Numbered from the stretch's first letter, positions 35,589 to 47,097 are shown. The stretch is DNA of 50,172 bases from Gammaproteobacteria bacterium (GCA_026196575.1 JAPHSX010000009.1:1-50172); one strand, 5' to 3'. The notes: generated from the letters alone by a model not told the origin. Made by a program: numbers and translations.

Positions 35589-36875
35589 TCATAATCTGGC
35601 TGCCGTGACAGTTACTGCAATACCCCGCTCCCCCTGCAGCTTACCGATAATCACGGCACCACAGGAGTCGGAAAAGACATTGGTGGTGGTACGCAGCATG
35701 TCAAGAATGCGATCCACTGCGAGAATGAGGCCGATCCCCTCGGCGGGCAGACCGATTGCCGCCAGGATGATGGCGATGGCAACCAGGCTGGCGGCGGGGA
35801 TCCCGGCCACGCCAATGGAGGTGAGGAGCGCCACCACGACGATGGTGAACTGGGTGGCAAAACCGAGTTCGATACCATAGGCCTGGGCGATAAACATGGC
35901 GGCCACGCACTCATACAACGCGGTGCCATCCATATTCACCGTGGCCCCCAGCGGCAGCACGAAGGAGCTGGTGCGATTGGAGACGCCGGCGTTTTTCTCC
36001 ACGCACTCCATGGTGATCGGCAGGGTGGCCGAGGAGGAGGCAGTGGAGAAGGCAGTCAATAGCGCCGGCGCCATGGCGCGGTAGTGGCGAAGCGGATTGA
36101 CCCCGGCGACGAAACGCAACAGCAGGGGCAGGATAAGAAAAGAGTGCAGGGCCAGCGCCAGCACCACGCTCAGGAAGAACCAGAACAGTGGCGCAAAGGC
36201 GTCAAAGCCGGTGGCGGCGACCACCCTGGCGACCAGGGCAAAGACCCCGAGCGGCGCAAAAAGCATTACCCAGTCGGTAATGCGCATCATCGTCTCGTAA
36301 ACACCCTGCCAGAAATTGTACTGTGTCTCGGCGTACTCCTCGCCAATTCGGGTCATGAAGAAGCCAAACAACAGGCTGAAGAAAATGAGGCCGAGCATCT
36401 GGCCGTTGGCGGCGGCGGCGACGATATTGGTGGGTACCATGCGCAGGAAAATATCGACCACATCCGCCGCCCCCTTGCCCGCCACCTGTGCCTCGATGGC
36501 GGCGCTATCGGCACTAAAACCGATGCGCTCCTTGACCGGTCCCAGCTCATCGATACCGGGCTGGATGAGGTTGACCACCAGCAGCCCCACTAGGATGGCA
36601 AACAGGCTGGTGGTGGCGTAATAGAGCAGCGTCTTGCCACCCAGCCGTCCCAGTGCGCCAGAGCCGCCGATCCCGGCGATACCGACGATGATCGAGGAGA
36701 CGATCAGCGGCACAATAAGCATTTTCAGCGCATTGAGGAAGAGCTGACCGAAGAACTCATAGATGGAATAAAAGGTGATACCGAAGAGCCCGGCCTCCTT
36801 GCCGGTAACCAGCCCGGCAACAACGGCAAGGCCGAGGGCGATCAGGATTTGCCAGTGAAGTTTTACCTTGAGCAT
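35589..36875 (-). CDS. Dicarboxylate/amino acid:cation symporter
   Basis: 428 residues from the ATG at 36875 (MLKVKLHWQILIALGLAVVAG). DAACS (GltP/DctA) family: eight helices and two re-entrant loops. Family motifs are AFSTASSSATLPITMECVEK (the serine-rich HP1 loop), NRTSSFVLPLGATVNMDGTALYE (TM7 cation and substrate region), GIPAASLVAIAIILAAIGLP (HP2) and DRILDMLRTTTNVFSDSCGA (TM8). The substrate is probably glutamate, aspartate or a C4-dicarboxylate. It is 19 bases after the ppiD stop, same strand, so it may be read with ppiD; functional reason is not obvious. Confidence 0.92.
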   Translation of the reverse strand: MLKVKLHWQILIALGLAVVAGLVTGKEAGLFGITFYSIYEFFGQLFLNALKMLIVPLIVSSIIVGIAGIGGSGALGRLGGKTLLYYATTSLFAILVGLLVVNLIQPGIDELGPVKERIGFSADSAAIEAQVAGKGAADVVDIFLRMVPTNIVAAAANGQMLGLIFFSLLFGFFMTRIGEEYAETQYNFWQGVYETMMRITDWVMLFAPLGVFALVARVVAATGFDAFAPLFWFFLSVVLALALHSFLILPLLLRFVAGVNPLRHYRAMAPALLTAFSTASSSATLPITMECVEKNAGVSNRTSSFVLPLGATVNMDGTALYECVAAMFIAQAYGIELGFATQFTIVVVALLTSIGVAGIPAASLVAIAIILAAIGLPAEGIGLILAVDRILDMLRTTTNVFSDSCGAVIIGKLQGERGIAVTVTAARL

Positions 36876-36894
36876 CTTGTCGCGTTCACCCGGC

Positions 36895-38796
36895 TTACTG
36901 CTTGATGGTGATCTCCGCACGCTGCCGTAACGCTGCAATCAACGCCTGCTCGGCACCATTATTCGCCGCCCGCTCCAGGCGCTGCGCGGCATCACTGCGG
37001 ATATTTGCCGTCACCGCGCTGCTATCGCCCGAATGCACGGCATAGATTGCAACCAACGCCTGATCGCCGCTGGCCAGCGTCAGCAGCTCACTGTGCGAGG
37101 TGCCCTCTGCTGGATGCGGCATACGGAAGGCGGTCTGCACGATAGCCGATGTGACTACTTTGTTATCGCGCTGCAAACCACTCTGCCGTTGCCACTCCAG
37201 CTGCCACGAGGCGGCCAGCGACTCGGGTGTCTCGCCCGCCTGCAATTTGGCCAACAGGTTTGTTGCCGTCTCCTGCGCCCTCGCCATCGCCTTCTCGCGT
37301 TTGAGGGTCGCCTCAATCTGCGCACTCACTGCTTCAAAGGGGCGTAGCGCCTCGGGCTGATGCTGCTTGATACGCAACACCACGAGGTGGTCGTTACCCA
37401 ACTCAATGGGCGCACTGTTGTTACCGCGTGCCAGTACATCCTCGCTAAAGGCGGCCGTGACGATTTTCCCATCACTGCTGATCCCGGCTCCGCCGCTGCG
37501 CGAAAAATAGTCACTGCTCTTGATCTCAAGGGCTAACTGTTCGGCGGCCACGCTCAGGGTATCGGGCTGCTCGTAGGTGAAATTGGCGAGCTGCTCTGCC
37601 TTGTCAAAATAGATTTCGGCGGCACGCTCCTGCTGAATCTCGCGTTTCAACTCCACCACGACCTGTTCATAGGGTTTGCTCTCGCCACCCTTAATCGCTT
37701 CGACTTTGATGATATGAAAACCAAAGGCGCTCTCTACCACACCGCTTAGCGCCCCCTTCTTCAGGGCAAAAGCGGCCTGTTCAAAGGCGGGGTCCATCAC
37801 CCCCTTGCCAAAGAAACCGAGATCACCACCCTTCCTGGCGGAGCCTGGATCCTGCGACTCGGCCTGCGCCAGCGTGGCAAAATCCTCACCGCTATTGAGG
37901 CGCTGCAGCAGCTCTTCGGCCTTGAGCCGCGCGGCGGCACGTTCCTCCACAGAGGCGCTGCTGTCAGCCTGAATCAGGAGGTGACGCGCCTGACGCTCCT
38001 CGGGCGTGCGAAAATTGAGTTTCTGCGCCTCATAACGTAGCCGCAACTCCTCATCGCTCACCTCCATCGCGGTGGCAATATCGTCGGTCTTGAGTTCGAG
38101 ATAATCGATCTTTACCTGCTCCGGCTCCATGTAGCGGCGGCTATTCTCCTCGTAATAGGCGCGTAGCTCCTCCGCGGCAACTGTGACCTCGTCCTCGAAC
38201 CGACTCACGGGCAACACCATGTAGCCGATATCCCGATGCTGCTGTTGCAGACGCAGGTGGGCATCTACCTCGCTCGGCAATGTAAACTCGCTGTTAACGA
38301 TGGCATCGGTCAACTGACTGGCCATCAGATCACGGCGCACGCGCTGCTCGAATAGCCGTGGCGACATTCCCTGCCGTGCCAGCACCCGCTCATACTGCTC
38401 GGCATCAAACCTGCCATCGACAGCAAAAGCGTCAATGCTGGTAATGATATTGGCCAATTGCCCATCACCAATGCGCAAACCATTCTCGACGGCGGCCTGA
38501 ATCAACACCTCTTTTTCAATCAACTGCTGCAACACCTGAGCCTTCATCATCTCCTCGGAGAAGAGATTTTCCGGAATCTTGCCGCCAAACATCTGCTGCA
38601 GACGATCGCGCTGCTGCTGATAGGCGCTTTGCACCTCGCGTGGCGAGATCTTCACCCCATCCACCTCGGCAACGCCATCATCACCACCGCCACCAAAATA
38701 GGAGTTAATGCCCCACAGGGCAAAGGGGATGGTAATCAGTCCAACGATAATCCAGGCGAATACACCCTGGGCGCGATCACGAATAATCTGAAGCAT
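36895..38796 (-). CDS. ppiD: Periplasmic chaperone/PPIase PpiD
   Basis: 633 residues. One N-terminal membrane anchor (GVFAWIIVGLITIPFALWGI) places the rest in the periplasm near the Sec translocon. A SurA-like chaperone region follows (VDGVKISPREVQSAYQQQRD, LLQQLIEKEVL-type pattern). The single parvulin domain is at about 265-360 (RQARHLLIQAD, GDLGFFGKGVMDPAFEQAAF, GVVESAFGFHIIKVE). A second, poorly conserved C-terminal domain ends the protein. It follows hupB and two tRNA genes, as in pseudomonads. Confidence 0.94.
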   Translation of the reverse strand: MLQIIRDRAQGVFAWIIVGLITIPFALWGINSYFGGGGDDGVAEVDGVKISPREVQSAYQQQRDRLQQMFGGKIPENLFSEEMMKAQVLQQLIEKEVLIQAAVENGLRIGDGQLANIITSIDAFAVDGRFDAEQYERVLARQGMSPRLFEQRVRRDLMASQLTDAIVNSEFTLPSEVDAHLRLQQQHRDIGYMVLPVSRFEDEVTVAAEELRAYYEENSRRYMEPEQVKIDYLELKTDDIATAMEVSDEELRLRYEAQKLNFRTPEERQARHLLIQADSSASVEERAAARLKAEELLQRLNSGEDFATLAQAESQDPGSARKGGDLGFFGKGVMDPAFEQAAFALKKGALSGVVESAFGFHIIKVEAIKGGESKPYEQVVVELKREIQQERAAEIYFDKAEQLANFTYEQPDTLSVAAEQLALEIKSSDYFSRSGGAGISSDGKIVTAAFSEDVLARGNNSAPIELGNDHLVVLRIKQHQPEALRPFEAVSAQIEATLKREKAMARAQETATNLLAKLQAGETPESLAASWQLEWQRQSGLQRDNKVVTSAIVQTAFRMPHPAEGTSHSELLTLASGDQALVAIYAVHSGDSSAVTANIRSDAAQRLERAANNGAEQALIAALRQRAEITIKQ

Positions 38797-38841
38797 ATCG
38801 TCTATATTCCTGCTGCCACATTACGGTACGGATTTCGGAAA

Positions 38842-38873
38842 GAAAAAAGGGCGCATAAATGCGCCCTTTTTTC
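38842..38873 (-). terminator. Rho-independent terminator after tRNA-Asp
   Basis: GAAAAAAGGGCGCAT / ATGCGCCCTTTTTTC is a perfect 15-bp stem with a two-base centre (38842-38873). It ends transcripts of the hupB-tRNA-Val-tRNA-Asp unit and, being symmetric with A and T runs, could work both ways. Confidence 0.9.
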
Positions 38874-38878
38874 AATAA

Positions 38879-38955
38879 TGGCGGAGCGGACGGGGCTCGA
38901 ACCCGCGACCCCCGGCGTGACAGGCCGGTATTCTGACCAACTGAACTACCGCTCC
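38879..38955 (-). tRNA. tRNA-Asp(GTC)
   Basis: 77 bases including an encoded CCA (38879-38881). The acceptor GGAGCGG pairs with CCGCTCC, discriminator G, D-loop AGTTCAGTTGGTCAGAA, anticodon GTC in CCTGTCACGC, T-loop GGTTCGAGCCC. It is 19 bases after tRNA-Val and just before the terminator. Confidence 0.97.
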
Positions 38956-38974
38956 GAATCTTACTGTCATTATT

Positions 38975-39050
38975 TGGTGGGTGCTGAGGGGTTCGAACCC
39001 CCGACCCTCGCCTTGTAAGGGCGATGCTCTCCCAGCTGAGCTAAGCACCC
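38975..39050 (-). tRNA. tRNA-Val(TAC)
   Basis: 76 bases including encoded CCA. Acceptor GGGTGCT/AGCACCC with discriminator A, TAGCTCAGCTGGGAGAGCA D-arm, anticodon TAC in CCTTACAAG, GGTTCGAACC T-arm. Its 5' end is only 17 bases after the hupB stop, so it is probably released from the hupB transcript by RNase P. Confidence 0.97.
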
Positions 39051-39067
39051 GATAACTCAAAGGCGCG

Positions 39068-39340
39068 CTAGTTTACGGCATCCTTCAGCGCTTTACCAGC
39101 CTTGAAGGCAGGGGATTTGGCGGCGGCGATCTGAATCGTGGCGCCGGTTTGCGGATTGCGACCGGTGCGTGCTGCGCGATCACGTACCTCGAAGGTACCA
39201 AAGCCGATCAGGTTAACCGTCTCGCCCTTCTTCAGGGTATTGGTTACAGCGTCGATCACGGCATCCAGCGCACGACCGGCGGCGGCTTTGGAAATATCGG
39301 CGCCTTCGGCAATTGCATCAATCATTTCGGATTTATTCAC
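39068..39340 (-). CDS. hupB: DNA-binding protein HU-beta
   Basis: 90 residues from a GTG at 39340, preceded by GGGGAGAA. HU binds and bends DNA in the nucleoid. Family features: [21 protein letters not shown] at the start, [25 protein letters not shown] (the beta-arm with the Asn-Pro tip), and the C-terminal [15 protein letters not shown]. Order after lon and before tRNA-Val/tRNA-Asp/ppiD is as I recall for Pseudomonas. A consensus-like promoter lies 130-160 bases upstream with a hairpin in the leader. Confidence 0.97.
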   Translation of the reverse strand: MNKSEMIDAIAEGADISKAAAGRALDAVIDAVTNTLKKGETVNLIGFGTFEVRDRAARTGRNPQTGATIQIAAAKSPAFKAGKALKDAVN

Positions 39341-39417
39341 AGGTTTCTCCCCTCGTTCCAGTAGGTAGTATTATTCAGTCTTGGTCTATGGATGTAGATA
39401 AGACACATCACACTCAG

Positions 39418-39450
39418 AAAAAACCGCCATTCAATTTTTGAGGTCGGCGG
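39418..39450 (-). terminator. Terminator-like hairpin in the hupB leader
   Basis: On the minus strand CCGCC (39450-39446) pairs with GGCGG (39428-39424), with an inner TCAA/TTGA stem, and TTTTTT follows at 39423-39418. It lies downstream of the hupB promoter and upstream of the gene, so it could attenuate hupB or be a leader structure only. Confidence 0.5.
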
Positions 39451-39469
39451 CAATAAATTTGGTCGCGAA

Positions 39470-39499
39470 TTTATACCAATTGGCTCTCGCCACTGTCAA
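39470..39499 (-). promoter_or_regulatory. hupB promoter (sigma-70)
   Basis: TTGACA (39499-39494) and TATAAA (39475-39470) are 18 bases apart, near the consensus. Start of transcription would be near 39463, giving a leader of about 120 bases that contains the hairpin at 39418-39450. Confidence 0.7.
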
Positions 39500-39578
39500 G
39501 CAAAGCACCACCTAAAGTCACATTTTTGCGTGGTACCAGACAGGCCAGTGCAGCTTAGCATAGCTCATTCGGCGACCA

Positions 39579-39598
39579 TGACATCACGAATAATGTCA
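39579..39598. promoter_or_regulatory. Dyad in the lon-hupB spacer
   Basis: TGACAT-N8-ATGTCA is a symmetric site in the 420-base spacer (39341-39760). It could bind a dimeric regulator of hupB; no known operator matches. Apart from this dyad and the hupB leader elements, I see no gene or repeat in the spacer, and no clear lon terminator. Confidence 0.3.
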
Positions 39599-39760
39599 CC
39601 GTCGGCCTTTATCGACCCTGACAGGCTGTGAAAATTCTACCCGTGCGATACGTCCAGGCGCAAAAAACGGGGTCAAAATGCGCTTTACTCCCTGCAAACG
39701 CTGCTTTTTCACCCAATTTTACCTTCTTTCGTATTCGCCTGAGCGCAGGTCAACAGCGTG

Positions 39761-42184
<2,424 letters not shown>

Positions 42185-42343
42185 TGGATTGTACCTCTTC
42201 AAGCCGTTTCGGCGGGGCCAACTGGCGTCCGCACAGAAGAACCGGGCTGATCTCTATATCTTTAATGATGCGAACGATCGCCGCATGAATCAAGGGGAGT
42301 AGTCTGTTGGGCGCGTCCGCGCGGCTCCACGCCCAGGCTGGTT

Positions 42344-43624
42344 TCAATCGACAGCAGCGGCACTCTGCTCGGTGTTCTCATAGATAAGCAGTGGCTCGGA
42401 TTCGCCGTCAATAACACCGGCATCAATCACCACCTTGCTAACCCCCTCCATGGAGGGCAGGTCATACATAATATCAAGCAGGGTTGTCTCCAGGATGGAG
42501 CGCAGTCCGCGTGCCCCGGTCTTGCGTTGCATCGCTTTGGAGGCAATGGCACGCAGGGCATCCGCACGGAACTCCAGCTCAACATCCTCCATATCGAAGA
42601 GTTTGGCATACTGTTTGGTCAATGCGTTTTTCGGCTCGGTAAGGATGGCGATCAGCGCCTCCTCATCCAGCTCCTCCAGGGTGGCATGCACCGGGAGACG
42701 CCCGACAAACTCGGGGATCAGGCCATACTGCACCAGATCCTCCGGTTCAACACTGAACAGCATTTCAGTAAAGGTCTTTTTCTCGTCCTTGCTCTTCACC
42801 TCGGCGGAGAAGCCGATTCCCCCCTTCTCGGAGCGGTTGCGGATCACCCGATCCAGCCCGGCAAAGGCACCGCCACAAATGAAGAGGATATTGGAGGTGT
42901 CGACCTGCAGAAACTCCTGCTGTGGGTGCTTGCGGCCGCCCTGTGGCGGCACCGAGGCCACGGTACCCTCGATCAGTTTGAGCAGCGCCTGCTGCACCCC
43001 CTCACCCGAGACGTCACGGGTGATGGAGGGGTTATCCGACTTGCGCGAGATCTTGTCGATCTCATCGATATAGACAATTCCGGTCTGCGCCTTCTCGACG
43101 TCATAATCGCACTTCTGCAGCAGCTTCTGGATGATATTCTCCACATCCTCACCGACATAACCCGCCTCGGTAAGGGTGGTGGCATCGGCAATGGTAAACG
43201 GCACATTCAGCAGGCGAGCCAGCGTTTCGGCCAGCAACGTCTTGCCCGAACCGGTGGGGCCAATCAGCAAAATATTGCTCTTGGCCAGCTCCACGTCATC
43301 CTTCTTTTTGGTCGCGTTCAGGCGCTTGTAGTGGTTGTAGACAGCCACTGACAGCACCCTCTTGGCGCGTTTCTGGCCGATGACGTAATCATCCAGACGG
43401 GCGTTGATCTCATGGGGAATCGGCAGCTTGCTGCGATCACCGCCAGTAGACTCCTCCTGAATCTCCTCGCGGATAATGTCGTTGCACAACTCGACACACT
43501 CATCGCAGATAAAAACGGAGGGTCCGGCAATCAGCTTGCGTACCTCATGCTGGCTCTTTCCACAGAAAGAGCAGTAGAGCAGTTTGCCGTTGTCGTCACC
43601 CTTACCGGTCGTCTTGTCAGGCAT
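42344..43624 (-). CDS. clpX: ATP-dependent Clp protease ATP-binding subunit ClpX
   Basis: 426 residues. ClpX unfolds tagged substrates and feeds ClpP. The N-terminal zinc-binding domain has [13 protein letters not shown] and [14 protein letters not shown] (four cysteines). The AAA+ part has [32 protein letters not shown] (Walker B), the ClpP-binding IGF-like loop within GIGFSAEV, and sensor motifs ending [11 protein letters not shown]. It lies 118 bases after clpP; that gap has a weak TTGAAA-like element that I would not call. Confidence 0.97.
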   Translation of the reverse strand: MPDKTTGKGDDNGKLLYCSFCGKSQHEVRKLIAGPSVFICDECVELCNDIIREEIQEESTGGDRSKLPIPHEINARLDDYVIGQKRAKRVLSVAVYNHYKRLNATKKKDDVELAKSNILLIGPTGSGKTLLAETLARLLNVPFTIADATTLTEAGYVGEDVENIIQKLLQKCDYDVEKAQTGIVYIDEIDKISRKSDNPSITRDVSGEGVQQALLKLIEGTVASVPPQGGRKHPQQEFLQVDTSNILFICGGAFAGLDRVIRNRSEKGGIGFSAEVKSKDEKKTFTEMLFSVEPEDLVQYGLIPEFVGRLPVHATLEELDEEALIAILTEPKNALTKQYAKLFDMEDVELEFRADALRAIASKAMQRKTGARGLRSILETTLLDIMYDLPSMEGVSKVVIDAGVIDGESEPLLIYENTEQSAAAVD

Positions 43625-43742
43625 CGCCTATTCCCGTATTTCCATTGGACTTAAGTTAAACATGCATAGTCTGGCGCCATTTTTCAACCCCTGCTTACTT
43701 ACTGGAGTGTAATTTGGCCAGCACGCACGAGGCGGCATCAGG

Positions 43743-44384
43743 CTACTTCGCCTCGGCACCACGATTGTCAAGTACTTGATCGATAAGGCCATAGGTCACG
43801 GCCTCGGCACCACTCATGAAGTTATCGCGCTCGGTATCCTGCTGGATCCGCTCGATGGGCTGACCGCTGTGACGTGCAAGAATGGCATTAAGCTGCTCGC
43901 GGATCTTGAGGATCTCGCGGGCATGGATCTCGATATCGGTGGCCTGCCCCTGATACCCCCCCAGCGGCTGATGAATCATCACCCGGCTGTGGGAGAGGGC
44001 AAAACGCTTGCCCGGTGCGCCACCGGCCAGCAGCAACGCCCCCATGCTCGCCGCCATACCGATACACATGGTACTGACCTGCGGCTTGATAAACTGCATG
44101 GTATCGTAGATGGCCAGGCCGGCACTCACCGAGCCGCCGGGAGAGTTGATATAGAGGTGCACATCCTTGTCCGGATTCTCCGACTCCAGGAACAACAGCT
44201 GCGCCACGATCAGATTGGCCATATGGTCTTCCACCGGTCCGACGGCGAAGATCACCCGCTCCTTGAGCAGGCGGGAGTAGATGTCATAGGAGCGCTCGCC
44301 GCGTGAGGTCTGCTCAACCACCATCGGGATCAGACCCAGACTTCGGGTATCCAGTGCGCCATTCATCTTGCTGTTGTCGATCAT
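43743..44384 (-). CDS. clpP: ATP-dependent Clp protease proteolytic subunit ClpP
   Basis: 213 residues. Serine protease with the catalytic Ser in [16 protein letters not shown], His in [14 protein letters not shown] and Asp in [13 protein letters not shown]-terminal part: [20 protein letters not shown], the usual ClpP start after propeptide removal, and [20 protein letters not shown]. It forms a tetradecamer with ClpX (encoded next) or ClpA. It is 34 bases after tig. Confidence 0.97.
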   Translation of the reverse strand: MIDNSKMNGALDTRSLGLIPMVVEQTSRGERSYDIYSRLLKERVIFAVGPVEDHMANLIVAQLLFLESENPDKDVHLYINSPGGSVSAGLAIYDTMQFIKPQVSTMCIGMAASMGALLLAGGAPGKRFALSHSRVMIHQPLGGYQGQATDIEIHAREILKIREQLNAILARHSGQPIERIQQDTERDNFMSGAEAVTYGLIDQVLDNRGAEAK

Positions 44385-44418
44385 TGCATCAGTTTCCTAT
44401 CACTTGGTCTGTTCAGGC

Positions 44419-45717
44419 CTAGCCCCGACCCATTACTTCGTCGAAACTGCCGCTCTTCTCCGTCACCTCAACCTGACTATAGACCCAGTCAACCACCGCA
44501 TCCTCCAGCACCAGACTCTCCACCTGCGAGAGACGGCCCTTGTCGCCATAATACCAGTCGATCACCTGTTGCGGCTCATCATAGGTGGAGGCCAGCTCCT
44601 CGACCCTGGCGCGCACCTTCTCCGTATCCGCCTTTAACTCCTTGCTGCGAATCAGCTCCGAGAGAATGAGGCCCAGCGCGATACGACGCTGTGCCTGCTC
44701 GCGGAACATCTCGACGTCGAGCTCTATCCCGGATTTGTCCTGCGGCCGATACAACTGCTGTTGCATCTGCTGTCTGAGTGCCTCCGCCTCCTCCCTTACC
44801 AGCGCCTGCGGCACCGTGATCGGATTGAGCTCAAGCAGCTTGTTCATCACCACCTGTTTGTTGCCCTCGGTCAGCGCCTGGCGCATTTCGCGCTCCATGT
44901 TCTGGCGCACCTCCTGACGCAGCGCGTCGAGACTGCCATCACCGATCCCGAAGCTCTTGGCGAACTCCTCGTCCAGCTCGGGCAGGCGGGACTCCTCCAC
45001 GCTGTTCACCTTGACCGTAAACTGCACCGGCTTGCCGGCAACCTCCTTATGAGCATACTCCTCGGGGAACTGCAGGTTCAGGGTGAGCTCGTCCCCCGCC
45101 TTGGCACCCACCAGACCGGCCTCAAAGCCCTCGATCATGCGATTACTGCCCAGGGTAACGGGAACCGCCTCACCGCTATTGCCGGCGAACGCCTCTCCGT
45201 CAATGGTGCCCTTGAAATCGATATTCAAGCGATCGCCCTCGGCCGCGGCACGCTCCACCTTCTCCCACGCGGCACGCTGCTTGCGCAGGGTCTCCATCAT
45301 CTTGTCCAAATCCGCCTCGCTGATCTCCGCGACACGCTTCTCCAGCTTCACGCCAGCCACATCGGCCAGCGTCACCTCAGGCATCACCTCAAAGGTAGCG
45401 GTGTACTGCAGGGCCTTGCCTGGCTCATTCACCACCGGCTCGATGGCAGGCACACCGGCTGGGCGCAGGCTCTGCTGCCCCACCGCCTCGAAGTAGCTGG
45501 CCTGAATCAACTCGCCCACCACCTCATCGCGGATCTGCTTACCATACTGTTGTGCCACCACCTTGAGCGGCACCTTGCCCGGACGAAAACCCTTGATGCG
45601 GACATTACGGCTGGCACGCTGCAAGCGATTCTGCACCTCGCCGTCAATGCGCTCGACAGGGAGCTCCACGGTCATACGACGCTCCAGACCGTCGGTTGTC
45701 TCAACTGAAACCTGCAT
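44419..45717 (-). CDS. tig: Trigger factor
   Basis: 432 residues. Ribosome-associated chaperone and FKBP-type prolyl isomerase. The ribosome-binding domain has the GFRPGKVPLKVV signature (about 44-55). The PPIase domain is at about 160-240 (EGDRLNIDFKGTIDGEAFAG, FPEEYAHKEVAGKPVQF). The C-terminal helical chaperone arms follow (MNKLLELNPITVPQALVREE). It is the first protein gene of the tig-clpP-clpX-lon block and starts 98 bases after tRNA-Leu. Confidence 0.97.
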   Translation of the reverse strand: MQVSVETTDGLERRMTVELPVERIDGEVQNRLQRASRNVRIKGFRPGKVPLKVVAQQYGKQIRDEVVGELIQASYFEAVGQQSLRPAGVPAIEPVVNEPGKALQYTATFEVMPEVTLADVAGVKLEKRVAEISEADLDKMMETLRKQRAAWEKVERAAAEGDRLNIDFKGTIDGEAFAGNSGEAVPVTLGSNRMIEGFEAGLVGAKAGDELTLNLQFPEEYAHKEVAGKPVQFTVKVNSVEESRLPELDEEFAKSFGIGDGSLDALRQEVRQNMEREMRQALTEGNKQVVMNKLLELNPITVPQALVREEAEALRQQMQQQLYRPQDKSGIELDVEMFREQAQRRIALGLILSELIRSKELKADTEKVRARVEELASTYDEPQQVIDWYYGDKGRLSQVESLVLEDAVVDWVYSQVEVTEKSGSFDEVMGRG

Positions 45718-45815
45718 CTTTACACCTCAACTATCAGATAACGAATACTTAAAAGCCACCGCACCGCCCGTAGCGACAGGCCCGGCAAAGCGAAGAATTT
45801 GGTACTTGCAATGAA

Positions 45816-45900
45816 TGGTGCCGCCCCCCGGACTCGAACCGGGACGGGTTGCCCCACTAGAACCTAAATCTAGCGTGTATACCAATTTCACCAGGGCGGC
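45816..45900 (-). tRNA. tRNA-Leu(TAG)
   Basis: 85 bases including encoded CCA, class II with a long variable arm. Acceptor GCCGCCC/GGGCGGC, discriminator A, D-arm TGGTGAAATTGGTATACACG, anticodon TAG in GATTTAGGTTC, variable arm near TGGGGCAACCC, T-arm GGTTCGAGTCC. It lies just upstream of tig on the same strand. Confidence 0.97.
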
Positions 45901-45915
45901 GGCTTTTCGATGGAA

Positions 45916-45946
45916 CCGTCGTCTCCATGACGACGGCTGGATTATA
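45916..45946 (-). promoter_or_regulatory. tRNA-Leu promoter -10 and leader hairpin
   Basis: On the minus strand TATAAT (45946-45941) lies about 40 bases before the tRNA, with a GC-rich discriminator after it. The -35 is poor (no good hexamer at 17-18 bases). CCGTCGTC (45936-45929) and GACGACGG (45923-45916) form an 8-bp perfect stem with a five-base loop in the short leader. Confidence 0.55.
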
Positions 45947-46073
45947 CCGGATCACACTATCAAGTCGAGCACGCTGGAAGCGGCCGAAGAGGGCAACCGA
46001 TGCCTACAGCTAATTTTGTCCCTCGTGGCAGAAACGGGTATCCTTGACGCCATCAAAAACATCCGGGTCACAG

Positions 46074-47033
46074 ATGAACGCCTTCGACGCACTCCTGCTG
46101 GGCAAAGCCCCCGAGTTTCGCAGTGTCATTCGCTCCGCGCAGATCGCGGCGGCGACGAATGTCAGCGTGCTGATTCTCGGCGAGAGTGGTACCGGCAAGG
46201 AGCTGCTGGCACAAGCACTGCATCAGGAGAGCGCGCGTGCCAAGGCCCCCTTCGTGGCCATCAACTGTGCCGCGCTGCCAGAGCAGCTGGCCGAATCTGA
46301 GCTCTTTGGCCACCGCAAGGGAGCCTTTACCGGGGCCAGTGGCCACAGTCCGGGACGCATCCGCGCCGCCGCCGGGGGTACGCTGTTCCTCGACGAGATC
46401 GCCGAACTGCCGCTCAATATCCAGGCCAAGATGTTGCGCTTTCTCGAATCGGGCGAGTGCCAATCGCTGGGAGAGACCGCCCCCTCCACCGTCGATGTGC
46501 GCATTATTGCCGCCACCCACCGCAACCTTCATCAGATGGTGCAGGAGGGACGTTTTCGCGCCGATCTCTACTACCGTCTCAATGTGGTGCCGCTGGAGTT
46601 GCCTCCATTGCGCCGCCGTCGTGGCGATGTCAACCTGCTGCTGCACGCCCTGGTCGAACAGCTGGCGGCGCGACACGACCTGCAGCCCCCACGCTTCACC
46701 CCCCGGGCACTCACCCGGCTTGAGGGACACGGCTGGCCCGGAAACATCCGTGAGCTGAAAAACTTTTGCGAGCGCATGTTGATCTTCAGCGCCGGCCGGG
46801 AGATCGATCTGGAGCACCTCCCCACGGGGATGTTTGACGTCACCTGCCAGCAGCAGGGCGAGGGGGCATTCACCCTGCCCGCTGAGGGGATCCGCCTGGA
46901 GGAGCTGGAGCAGGCAATGATCAAACAGGCCCTGGATCGTGCCCACGGCAACCGCAGTCGCGCGGCGCGGCTACTGGGGCTGACCCGCGACACCCTGCTC
47001 TATCGCATCAAGAAATACACACTTGGGGACTAA
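46074..47033 (+). CDS. Sigma-54-dependent activator lacking a sensory domain
   Basis: 319 residues from the ATG at 46074. The AAA+ domain begins within 25 residues: LILGESGTGKELLAQALHQ (Walker A), ELFGHRKGAFTGASG with the GAFTGA loop that contacts sigma-54, GTLFLDEIAELPLNIQAKML (Walker B), RADLYYRLNVVPLELPPLR, and WPGNIRELKNF. A Fis-type helix-turn-helix ends it (ALDRAHGNRSRAARLLGLTRDTLLYRI). No receiver, PAS or GAF domain is present, as in PspF, so activity must be controlled by a partner or by expression. Target genes are unknown. It converges on the PCu(A)C gene and is opposite to tRNA-Leu. Confidence 0.9.
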   Translation: MNAFDALLLGKAPEFRSVIRSAQIAAATNVSVLILGESGTGKELLAQALHQESARAKAPFVAINCAALPEQLAESELFGHRKGAFTGASGHSPGRIRAAAGGTLFLDEIAELPLNIQAKMLRFLESGECQSLGETAPSTVDVRIIAATHRNLHQMVQEGRFRADLYYRLNVVPLELPPLRRRRGDVNLLLHALVEQLAARHDLQPPRFTPRALTRLEGHGWPGNIRELKNFCERMLIFSAGREIDLEHLPTGMFDVTCQQQGEGAFTLPAEGIRLEELEQAMIKQALDRAHGNRSRAARLLGLTRDTLLYRIKKYTLGD

Positions 47034-47047
47034 CCCCGGAATCGGGA

Positions 47048-47066
47048 AGGGGACAGGACGCCCCCT
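47048..47066. other. GC hairpin between convergent genes
   Basis: AGGGG (47048-47052) and CCCCT (47062-47066) form a short stem between the sigma-54 activator and the PCu(A)C gene. The arm starts with a GGGGAC motif also seen near 15481 and 19462. Weak as a terminator. Confidence 0.3.
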
Positions 47067-47097
47067 GCCATTTGTCACACCCCGGCGCAGCCGTCAG

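Noticed and set aside
38458-39018. Plus-strand frame through tRNA-Asp and tRNA-Val
   Set aside because: Crosses a terminator and two tRNA genes; the apparent protein is translated tRNA sequence.
42185-42343. Possible heat-shock promoter before lon
   Set aside because: CTTGATT is present but no CCCCAT-type -10 lies at the right distance.
44761-45708. 315-codon plus-strand frame across tig
   Set aside because: Antisense shadow; no ribosome-binding site or family motifs.
45815-46300. Plus-strand frame starting in tRNA-Leu
   Set aside because: It begins in the tRNA gene and runs into the sigma-54 activator in another frame.
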